Part shown: positions 1 through 5,341 of the stretch, piece after piece
How the letters are laid out: each line of letters opens with the position of its first letter
Position numbering within the stretch: the first letter of the stretch is position 1
Assembly (NCBI GenBank): GCA_016882555.1
Contig: VGPQ01000071.1
Coordinates: 1-6,855 of the forward strand
Length of the DNA: 6,855 nt
Direction: 5' to 3'
DNA from: Cyanobacteria bacterium M_surface_7_m2_040
GTDB lineage: Bacteria; Cyanobacteriota; Cyanobacteriia; PCC-6307; Cyanobiaceae
Notes under the pieces: model-generated
Seen by the model: only the letters and a program-made list of their open reading frames with translations
What the model was told of the DNA's origin: nothing
Database searches by the model: none
Translations under genes and position numbers: made by a program

Positions 1-79
1 CTGGATTCAATGTGGCAAGACGAGGTGCATTTGCGCCTCGGAAATGACACGCCGTCATTCCACCCTGTTCACACTCAGA
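1..79. other. Non-coding stretch with two adjacent small hairpins
   Basis: No protein-coding gene is supported here. Two inverted repeats lie side by side: CGAGGTGC (21-28) with GCGCCTCG (33-40), having one G-T pair, and AATGAC (43-48) with GTCATT (54-59). They follow the integrase stop on the minus strand. They may be remnants of the integrated element or a chance structure; no T run follows on either strand to make a terminator. Confidence 0.3.
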
Positions 80-274
80 TCAGGTCAATCGGGCCTCGGG
101 TTTTACACCACGCAATGGGACGCGGCCCTGCTTGCCAGGTGGGAAGCGATGACGCCAGACGAAGTAACGCCCACCATTGGGGTAGACCTCGACAAAGAGG
201 GACTCACCAGCAGACACCCTGTATTTCTTCGACTGGGATTGCAGTGCCCTGAGATCGCTGTCGGTGAAAGGCAT
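80..274 (-). pseudogene. Truncated tyrosine integrase, N-terminal arm-binding domain only (DUF4102 type)
   Basis: The 64-codon reading frame starts with MPFTDSDLRALQSQ and continues with a segment containing YRVSAGESLFVEVYPNGG and FVWRHRFPPGKQGR. This is the pattern of the N-terminal DUF4102 arm-binding domain of P4-like tyrosine recombinases, which integrate elements at tRNA genes. Members of the family are usually about 400 residues. Here the resemblance fades after residue 50 and a TGA ends the frame at residue 65. The core-binding and catalytic domains (Arg-His-Arg-Tyr residues) are absent, and nothing like them is seen in any frame between 1 and 79. The gene lies just beyond the 3' end of tRNA-Ser, where such integrases normally sit. 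No clear Shine-Dalgarno sequence precedes the ATG. I read it as the inactive scar of an integrated element; a frame disruption with the remainder lying outside the window is possible but not visible. Confidence 0.72.
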
Positions 275-282
275 TTAAGAAA

Positions 283-345
283 TACCCCAACACCCAAATC
301 CTACCCCAACATGCAAGGGGACATACCCCAACAAATCCCCCAACC
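283..345. repeat. Iteron-like direct repeats upstream of the integrase remnant
   Basis: The decamer TACCCCAACA occurs exactly at 283-292, 302-311 and 324-333, with a degenerate copy TCCCCCAACC at 336-345. Read on the minus strand, the integrase-coding strand, the unit is TGTTGGGGTA. Copy-to-copy distances are 19, 22 and 12 bp. The array starts 8 bp upstream of the integrase ATG, so any protein bound there would also cover the integrase promoter. Such short G-rich direct repeats between a tRNA and a DUF4102 integrase fit arm-type binding sites for the integrase or its excision partner; that function is inferred. Confidence 0.65.
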
Positions 346-361
346 AACTTTTTCGGCGACC

Positions 362-405
362 CTGGTTTTAGGCGGATTTGCGTGGACGACCGACTAAAAC
401 CCCAG
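362..405. repeat. Interrupted inverted repeat between tRNA-Ser terminator and iterons
   Basis: CTGGTTTTAG at 362-371 faces CTAAAACCCCAG at 394-405. The 8-bp core GGTTTTAG/CTAAAACC is perfect, and the outer part matches if two C residues bulge. The spacer is 22 nt. It lies between the tRNA terminator and the repeat array, so it could be part of the recombination site of the old element or a chance structure. No gene is visible between 275 and 413. Confidence 0.35.
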
Positions 406-413
406 ATACAGCA

Positions 414-438
414 AAGGGTCTGGACGAACCAGACCCTT
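414..438 (-). terminator. Rho-independent terminator of tRNA-Ser
   Basis: The arms AAGGGTCTGG (414-423) and CCAGACCCTT (429-438) form a perfect 10-bp stem with a 5-nt loop. On the minus strand the stem ends in CCCTTTT, giving a short T run, and it lies 18 nt past the tRNA 3' end. Position, strand and stability all fit termination of the tRNA transcript. Confidence 0.8.
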
Positions 439-455
439 CAAAAACTGTTGAGAAG

Positions 456-540
456 CGGAGAGGGTGGGATTCGAACCCACGGAAGGTTGCCCTTCAAACG
501 ATTTCGAGTCGTTCGCTTTCGACCACTCAGCCACCTCTCC
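456..540 (-). tRNA. tRNA-Ser, anticodon CGA (reads UCG)
   Basis: On the minus strand the sequence folds as a class II tRNA of 85 nt. The acceptor arm pairs GGAGAGG (540-534) with CCTCTCC (463-457), followed by a G discriminator at 456, as serine tRNAs have. The D-arm region is GCTGAGTGGTCGAAAGC. The anticodon stem AACGA/TCGTT closes the loop CTCGAAA, giving anticodon CGA at 504-506. A long variable arm (AAGGGCAACCTT) and the T-arm GTGGG-TTCGAAT-CCCAC complete the fold. The 3' CCA is not encoded. It lies 75 bp downstream of comEC on the same strand. Its 3' half is a common landing site for tyrosine integrases, consistent with the integrase remnant beyond it. Confidence 0.97.
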
Positions 541-615
541 AAAGCTCCCCGGCCCGGCACCCTGAAAACCAGAGATGGCCTTGGCAGCGAGGGTGGCCCA
601 ACGGCCTCAGGCACT

Positions 616-2652
616 TTAAGGATCGATGGGGCCGGCCGCCGCAGAGCTGAGCCTGTGGCTGCTGCGGCCATCCCAGAGGAGTGAGCCGCTGGCCCCCGTG
701 GCCTGCCATCCACGCCAGGAACGCCGGCCGGCCGCGCCGCTGAACCACTGCGCCGTAGGGCTGTGATCCACGGCCCCAAGCTGACGGCGCTCGGCAGCGC
801 TGGGCCTGAACCCCAGCCAGACCCCCTGCCAGCGGCCACCAGCACCGGATGGTGAGCCGGAAGGCTGGCGGCTGGGGTTGTCGAGCCAGCTCCACAGTGA
901 CTGCCGATCGGGCAGCAGCAGCCAGCGCTCGGCGCCAACGCGCAGCCCTGTGGCGCGACTCTCGATCGCCAGCGGTTCGGCGCTCAGGCCTGGGCTGGTG
1001 AGCCGTTGGCCTGGCAGCAGCGGCGGGCTGCCATCCGCCGACGCCAGCACCACCCCCGCCAGCTGCTGCCAGCAGGCCGGATCTTCAGGCGCCAGGGGAT
1101 CGAGCAGCAGCGCCCAGTCGAAGCGCTGCACCCCTAGACCCTGGGCGAGTCGCGCCGCCTGGCTGCAACTCCAGCCATCGGTGGTGGTGCTCACCAGGGC
1201 CGCACGACCCTGGTGGCGGGCCAGAAGCAGATCAGACCCCTGATCACCCCGCTGCTGATGCACCAGCAGCAGCTGATCGGCGCGCAGCAGCGCCAGATGA
1301 ATCGCCACCACAGCCACCAGCGCCCCCGCCGCGGCCAGGCGCAGGCGCCCCGCCACACGCGGCAGGGCAAGCCCCAGGGCCGCCGCGGCCAGCAGCAGCA
1401 CCAGCAGCGGCTCCGGGCGCCCCAGCTGCCACTGGGCCATGGGCAGGGCCGCAAACCAGCGCGTGAGCTGGATCAACAGGGTTGTCAGCGCCGCCACCGG
1501 CGGCACCAGCAGCGGCAGCGCAGCTGGAAGCACCACCGCCACCAGGGCCAGGGCCATCGCCCCCAGGGTGAGCGGTGTGAGCAGCGGCGCCGCCAGCAGG
1601 TTGGCGGGCACGGCCTACAGCGGCACCACGCCGAAATGCAACAGCTGCAGCGGCAACGTCCACACAAAGGCCGCCAGCGGCACCGCCGCCGCGGCCGCCA
1701 GCCAGCGCGGGCTGCGCTGGGCCAGGGACTCCTCCAGGGGCCGTGCCGTGAGGATCAGCCCAGCGGTGGCCGCCACGCTGAGCTGGAAGCCCACATCCAG
1801 CAACCAGTCGGGCCGCCACAGCAGCAGGCCCGCACCGGTGCCGGCCAGGATCAGCAACGGCCTGCTGCGCACCCCCAGCTCGAGCACGAGCAGCGCGATG
1901 GCGCCCATGCCCACGGCACGCAGCACCGAGGGCTGGGGCCCGGCCAGCAGCAGAAACAGCAGCATCGCCGCCAGCGCCAACCCCAGCCGCAGCGGGCGGC
2001 TGACGCGCCGCCCCACGATCAGCACCGCCCCCAGCAGCACGCTCAGGTGAAAGCCGGAGGCGGCCAGTGCATGCGACAGCCCGGCGGCACGAAAGCTCTC
2101 GCGCACGGCGGCCGGCAACTGCACCACAGCACTGCCCAGCACCAACGCCCCCAGCACCGGCCCGCTCTGGGGATCGGCGTGCTGTTGCAGCCGCTGCGCA
2201 ATCAGCCGGCGCAGATCGGCCACCGGCGTGGGAGGGCGCGCCAGCACCCTGAACCGCTCCACCCGCAGCTGGCTCCAGGCCCCCTGGCGGGCCAGCCGCT
2301 CGGCCGGGCCCGCCCACAGTGGATGGGGCGCCGGCTGGGGCCGGCTCAGCAAGCCGCTGGCTTCGATCTCCCACCCCAAGCGCAGCGGCGGGCAAGGCGC
2401 AAACCGCAACTCCACCCGGCCCCGAAACGGACCCGAGACAGCCTGAGCCAAGGCCCGGCAGCGCTGGCCGTTGCTGCTGGCAGCGGGATCCTCCAGCAGC
2501 TGCAGCCGCAGCGTGTGCTCCTGGCCGTGCAGCAACCGCCGGGCCAGATCATTGGCCCCAGGCCCCGTGGGGTGCTGCAGCGCGATCCCAAGGCGGCCGA
2601 TCACCAGCACGGCTAGCAGAGCCAGCAGCAGGGCCTTAGCTTTTGGCCCCAT
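616..2652 (-). pseudogene. comEC: ComEC DNA-uptake channel protein, interrupted by one in-frame TAG
   Basis: ComEC is the inner-membrane channel that carries single-stranded DNA into the cell during natural transformation. Starting at ATG 2650-2652 there are 345 codons, then TAG at 1615-1617, then 332 more codons in the same frame to TAA at 616-618. Residues about 10-27 are hydrophobic and 30-170 match the position of the soluble DUF4131 domain. Competence-domain signatures follow: FRAAGLSHALAASGFHLSVL near 187-206, PSVLRAVGM at 241-249 and LLDVGFQLSVAATAGLIL at 284-301. After the stop, membrane segments continue to about residue 450, then a soluble domain. There, LLLDPLAPED (about 515-524) stands where metallo-beta-lactamase-type ComEC proteins have SHPHADH, so metal ligands are missing. 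GAAGGAG abuts the ATG with no spacing, which is odd, so the start is not certain. Apart from the TAG the frame is intact, so the break is recent, a sequencing error, or tolerated. Confidence 0.9.
1615..1617 (-). other. In-frame amber codon inside comEC
   Basis: The minus-strand codon is TAG at comEC codon 346, between VVPL and AVPANLLA. Cyanobacterial ComEC proteins commonly read like VPLYAVPANLLA here, from family memory, so a Tyr codon TAC or TAT changed by one base is the simplest explanation. A GTG codon at 1609-1611, one codon after the stop, could restart translation, but no Shine-Dalgarno sequence precedes it. Confidence 0.9.
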
Positions 2653-2659
2653 CTCCTTC
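2653..2659 (-). promoter_or_regulatory. Shine-Dalgarno sequence abutting the comEC ATG
   Basis: On the minus strand GAAGGAG is immediately followed by ATG (2650-2652), leaving no spacer instead of the usual 5-9 nt. No other in-frame ATG, GTG or TTG lies at a better distance downstream. Initiation is therefore either inefficient or does not use this motif. Confidence 0.5.
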
Positions 2660-2677
2660 AACGGCTGGGAACACCGC

Positions 2678-3550
2678 GTGAAGACGCATAGTCGCAACCT
2701 AGGCACGCAGCTGGCCGCGGTCAGCACCGCCATCAGCCTGATGGTGATCGGCCCCGCAGACTGGCTCAGGGCCCAGCTCTCTGTGCCCAGCGGCAGCATG
2801 CGCGTGGTGTCTGGTGACACGCTCGAAACCCTGGCGCTGCGCCATGGCACCACGGTGGATGCCCTGCGGCAGGCCAATCCAGGCCTCAACCCACTGGCGC
2901 TGCAGGTGGGTCAGCAGCTACGGCTGCCGCCCCCCCAGGGCCTGGTGCGGATCAAGGCTGGCGACACCCTGGAGGCGATCGCCCTGCGCAACGGCACCAG
3001 CATTGCCGCCCTGCGGCAGGCGAATCCGGGGGTGAAGCCCGAGGCCCTGCCCGTGGGGCAGTGGCTGCGACTACCCAACGGCCCAGCTGGGCCGGCCAGC
3101 TCAGGCGCCCGCCCGAGCCCTACCCCCACGGCCAGCCCTGGGCCTGACCCGAAGGCCGATCCCAATGCCCAGGCCGCCCTGCTGCTGAGCCCGGGCGAAC
3201 GCCGCGACCGCGCCGCCCTCACCCTGCGCGCGCGCAGCGGGCAGGTGCGCTGGCGCCGCTTCAACGACACCCTGATCGACTGGAGCGGCTGGCAGCTGCA
3301 TCCCGGCGGGGTGCGCATCACCCTGGTGCAGCCAGCCGTGGCCGATGTGGGGGCGCGCCGCTCGGGCGCCACCGCCATCGCCGTGCAATGCAGCAGCCTG
3401 CGCCACACCTGGCGCATCGATGGCGACTGGGAGCGCTGGAGCTCCCCCGATGCCGGCAGCGTGGCGCAGCGGATTGTGCTGCAGCTGTGCAGCAACACCC
3501 TCGACGGCCCCGCGGTGGCGATTCCGCCGCCGGCAGACAGCGGCAGCTAA
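2678..3550 (+). CDS. Secreted protein with two LysM domains
   Basis: The 290-residue product begins at GTG 2678, chosen because the segment after it has a basic start (MKTHSR) and a hydrophobic stretch (about 11-25) like a signal peptide, with GGGA upstream. Earlier starts in the frame would run into comEC. Two LysM peptidoglycan-binding repeats follow at residues 42-84 and 91-133, each with GDTLE, ALRQANPG and a closing VGQ-LRLP. A Pro/Ser/Ala-rich linker spans about 134-170. The C-terminal part (171-280) has Trp-rich segments and cysteines at 238 and 271; I do not recognise this domain. The likely location is the cell wall or periplasm; no hydrolase catalytic motif is seen, so an enzymatic role is not supported. 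It is divergent from comEC across 25 bp and ends convergently inside the brnA tail. Confidence 0.85.
   Translation: MKTHSRNLGTQLAAVSTAISLMVIGPADWLRAQLSVPSGSMRVVSGDTLETLALRHGTTVDALRQANPGLNPLALQVGQQLRLPPPQGLVRIKAGDTLEAIALRNGTSIAALRQANPGVKPEALPVGQWLRLPNGPAGPASSGARPSPTPTASPGPDPKADPNAQAALLLSPGERRDRAALTLRARSGQVRWRRFNDTLIDWSGWQLHPGGVRITLVQPAVADVGARRSGATAIAVQCSSLRHTWRIDGDWERWSSPDAGSVAQRIVLQLCSNTLDGPAVAIPPPADSGS
2801..3076 (+). repeat. Tandem LysM-coding repeat
   Basis: The segments 2801-2929 and 2948-3076 encode two 43-residue LysM units that agree at 29 of 43 positions. A stretch around ALRQANPG is nearly identical in DNA (2861-2880 and 3008-3027). The repeat period is 147 bp. This points to duplication within the gene. 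Confidence 0.75.
2975..2982. repeat. HIP1 octamer GCGATCGC
   Basis: This is an exact copy of the highly iterated palindrome of cyanobacteria, here in the extended form GGCGATCGCC, inside the second LysM repeat. It supports a cyanobacterial source. Confidence 0.75.
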
Positions 3551-3780
3551 ACGGGCGATGCCGTGGCCGCCAATCGCTCAGCAAGCCACACCTTGATGAT
3601 CGACTGGCGAGTCACGCCAAGGCGACTGGCTTCACGATCGAGCTCCTCAACCATCCAAAGCGGAAAGTCCACGTTGACGCGCTTTTGCTGCAGGCGGCTG
3701 CGCCGGGCAGCGTCGAGGTCAAGCTCAGCGACCACTGAGTCACCCTGGTCAAAGCGCCGATCGAAATCAGAGCTGTTCAT
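3547..3780 (-). CDS. brnA: BrnA/CopG-family antitoxin
   Basis: The 77-residue protein has the ribbon-helix-helix form of CopG-like BrnA antitoxins. An acidic N-terminal part (MNSSDFDRRFDQGDSV, 1-16) is followed by the strand QQKRVNVDFP (31-40) and the two helices LWMVEELDREASRLG and TRQSIIKVWLAERL, ending near 70. It should bind and neutralise BrnT and, with it, repress the shared promoter. The ATG at 3778-3780 lies inside the end of the toxin gene, a 14-nt overlap, and is preceded by AAGAGGT (3789-3795) 8 nt away. Its TAG stop at 3547-3549 overlaps the stop of the opposite LysM gene by 4 nt. GC content is visibly below that of the neighbours, suggesting arrival by transfer. Confidence 0.9.
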   Translation of the reverse strand: MNSSDFDRRFDQGDSVVAELDLDAARRSRLQQKRVNVDFPLWMVEELDREASRLGVTRQSIIKVWLAERLAATASPV

Positions 3781-4030
3781 AGAGCTGGACCTCTTCGAGG
3801 CGGGAACGGCGAACGGAAATGAGACGGATAACTCTGGAGCGGTAGGTGATCACAGCAGACCAGTGCTTGCCAGCACGTCGAGCGATCACGACAAATCGGG
3901 GCTCGTCTGCTGTGCGGGCAGGGATCTCAAGCAGAGCCGGGTCGTCCCAAAGCTCCTGGGCCTGGACGAAGTCGATGCCGTGCTTGACCCTGTTGGCGTC
4001 GCTTTTTCGTGGATCGAACTCAAACTCCAT
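3767..4030 (-). CDS. brnT: BrnT-family ribonuclease toxin
   Basis: The 87-residue protein begins MEFEFDPRKSDANRVKHGIDF, the family's characteristic opening with the KHG segment at 16-18. It continues with the DDP segment, the central strand PRFVVIARR, and the closing RLISVRRSR at 69-77. BrnT toxins are RelE-like ribonucleases that stop translation and are held by BrnA. Toxin first and antitoxin second is the normal order for this pair. Length matches the family, and no frame break is seen, so the pair looks intact. No Shine-Dalgarno sequence precedes the ATG; the start codon instead lies in a short palindrome near a candidate promoter. Confidence 0.92.
   Translation of the reverse strand: MEFEFDPRKSDANRVKHGIDFVQAQELWDDPALLEIPARTADEPRFVVIARRAGKHWSAVITYRSRVIRLISVRRSRLEEVQLYEQL
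3789..3795 (-). promoter_or_regulatory. Ribosome binding site of brnA
   Basis: AAGAGGT on the minus strand lies 8 nt before the brnA ATG, inside the 3' end of brnT. It gives the antitoxin its own strong translation start, whereas the toxin has none visible, which would favour antitoxin excess. Confidence 0.6.
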
Positions 4031-4037
4031 CAGGAGT
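4024..4037. promoter_or_regulatory. Palindrome over the brnT start codon, possible BrnA operator
   Basis: ACTCC-ATCA-GGAGT is a perfect 5-bp inverted repeat with a 4-nt spacer, and the brnT ATG (4028-4030) lies within it. Ribbon-helix-helix antitoxins bind short inverted repeats near their own promoters. As RNA the same sequence would fold the AUG into a small hairpin. The role is inferred. Confidence 0.4.
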
Positions 4038-4039
4038 CG

Positions 4040-4068
4040 ATATTAAGTCTTTTTTATCCCTTTTTAAA
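4040..4068 (-). promoter_or_regulatory. Candidate brnTA promoter
   Basis: On the minus strand TTTAAA (4063-4068) and TAATAT (4040-4045) are 17 bp apart, each matching 4 of 6 consensus positions, in an AT-rich patch unlike the surrounding DNA. A start about 7 bp past the -10 would leave only a few bases before the brnT ATG, giving a nearly leaderless mRNA. The -35 overlaps the stop codon of the upstream small gene. Confidence 0.35.
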
Positions 4069-4258
4069 ACTGCGGGAGCTTCAGGATCAACGCGCAGAGC
4101 TCCTTGCTCGGCATCTGTTTGCCCAGCAGCGGCGCCATCAGCCGCGACAGGGGCTGCACCCGGCAGGGAAAGGTGGCCCGCTCGGCCAGCCGCCCGGCCT
4201 GAAAGCCGCCCGCCAGCAGCACCACCGCCAGCAACAGGTTCTTGATCGCGTTGGTCAT
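4064..4258 (-). CDS. Small single-pass membrane protein, coupled to glyQ
   Basis: The 64-residue product opens with MTNAIKN and then a hydrophobic stretch [15 protein letters not shown] (about 8-22), long enough for one short membrane segment or an uncleaved signal anchor. A basic/hydrophobic tail with cysteines at 32 and 55 follows. I do not recognise the family and assign no function. The ATG overlaps the glyQ stop by four bases (ATGA, 4255-4258), so translation is probably coupled and the two share a transcript. No separate ribosome binding site is clear. Its TAA lies in the AT-rich patch that may hold the brnTA promoter. The membrane segment and the exact overlap argue for a real gene rather than chance, but this is not proven. 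Confidence 0.65.
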   Translation of the reverse strand: MTNAIKNLLLAVVLLAGGFQAGRLAERATFPCRVQPLSRLMAPLLGKQMPSKELCALILKLPQF

Positions 4259-5205
4259 GAGCTGACTGCGGCCGAAGCAGCAGGTTGATCAGCACCGAGC
4301 AATGGAAAGCCCAGGGCTTCGCGCTCGGCCAGCCAGGCCTCAGCCACCTGGCGCGCCAGGGTGCGGATGCGGCCGATGGTGGCGGTGCGCTCGGTGACCG
4401 AGATCACGCCCCGAGCCTCCAGCAGGTTGAAGGTGTGGCTGCACTTGAGCACAAAGTCCAGGGCCGGCGCCGGCAGGCCCGCCTTGATCAGATCGGCGGC
4501 CTCGGCCTCGTACAGCGCAAACAGTTGCTGCAGCCGCTCAGGGTTGGAGGCCTCGAAGTTGTAGGTGCACTGGCCTTTTTCAAACGGCAGCCAGATGTCG
4601 CCGTAGCTGCGCTTGCCGTCCCAGGCCAGCTCCCAGATGCTCTCGACGTCCTGCAGGTACATGGCCAGACGCTCGAGCCCATAGGTGATCTCGATCGACA
4701 CCGGGCGGCAATCGAGACCACCGCACTGCTGGAAGTAGGTGAACTGGGTCACCTCCATGCCGTCGAGCCACACCTCCCAGCCCACGCCCCAGGCCCCCAG
4801 GGTCGGCGATTCCCAGTTGTCCTCCACAAAGCGGATGTCGTGGTCTTTGGCGCGGATGCCCAGGGCCTCCAATGAGGCCAGGTAGGTCTCCTGGATGCCG
4901 TCGGGCGACGGCTTGATCAGCACCTGGTACTGGAAGTAGTGCTGGGCCCGGTTGGGGTTGTCGCCGTAGCGGCCGTCGGTGGGGCGGCGGCAGGGCTCGG
5001 GGTAGGCCACCGCCCAGGGCTCGGGGCCGATCGCCCGCAGCACCGTGTGGGGGCTCATCGTGCCGGCGCCCTTTTCGGTGTCGTAGGGCTGCAGGATCAG
5101 GCAGCCCTGCTCGGCCCAGAAACGGTTGAGGGTGCTGATGATGTCCTGGAACTGCACAAACGGCCGCCTGCTGGCGCCATTGTCTCCTGCGAGCTCCTGA
5201 GACAT
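4255..5205 (-). CDS. glyQ: Glycyl-tRNA synthetase alpha subunit
   Basis: GlyQ is the catalytic-core subunit of the bacterial alpha2-beta2 glycyl-tRNA synthetase, which charges tRNA-Gly in the cytoplasm together with GlyS; glyS is not in this window. The 316-residue product has the full family pattern: [17 protein letters not shown] (19-35), [16 protein letters not shown] (39-54), the class II motif region [18 protein letters not shown] (73-90), [20 protein letters not shown] (126-145), [10 protein letters not shown] (151-160) and [10 protein letters not shown] (174-183). The closing [16 protein letters not shown] segment (269-284) is intact. Length is close to the E. coli protein, with about 15 extra N-terminal residues before the conserved FQ. 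ATG 5203-5205 was chosen as the only Met ahead of that region; no clear Shine-Dalgarno sequence precedes it. It overlaps the small gene downstream by ATGA and is divergent from the diguanylate cyclase gene. Confidence 0.97.
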   Translation of the reverse strand: MSQELAGDNGASRRPFVQFQDIISTLNRFWAEQGCLILQPYDTEKGAGTMSPHTVLRAIGPEPWAVAYPEPCRRPTDGRYGDNPNRAQHYFQYQVLIKPSPDGIQETYLASLEALGIRAKDHDIRFVEDNWESPTLGAWGVGWEVWLDGMEVTQFTYFQQCGGLDCRPVSIEITYGLERLAMYLQDVESIWELAWDGKRSYGDIWLPFEKGQCTYNFEASNPERLQQLFALYEAEAADLIKAGLPAPALDFVLKCSHTFNLLEARGVISVTERTATIGRIRTLARQVAEAWLAEREALGFPLLGADQPAASAAVSS

Positions 5206-5341
5206 GGTGTAAGCAAGTTGCTGCACCGGCGCCTTGGCCAGGGCCGCCCCCCTCCCACCCACGGCGGCTGGCACGGCCTTCGCGTCATCCGGGCCCCAGA
5301 ACGGAGGCCAGCGACCGCGCAGCCGGGAGCAACAGCCGCGC

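Noticed and set aside
10..397. Plus-strand frames of 80 and 117 codons at the left end
   Set aside because: They run antisense to the integrase remnant, whose protein sequence is recognisable, and they cross the repeat array; no motif or ribosome binding site is seen.
1615..1617. TAG in comEC read as pyrrolysine or programmed readthrough
   Set aside because: No pyrrolysine genes or readthrough signal are visible, TAG also ends brnA as a normal stop, and loss of a Tyr codon is the simpler reading.
1244..2395. A 383-codon minus-strand frame overlapping comEC
   Set aside because: The product is almost entirely Ala, Gly, Arg and Pro; it is an out-of-frame reading of comEC.
1213..2616. A 467-codon plus-strand frame opposite comEC
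   Set aside because: Its product is mostly Gln, Arg, His and Pro, typical of the antisense reading of a GC-rich Leu/Ala gene; comEC on the other strand has clear family motifs.
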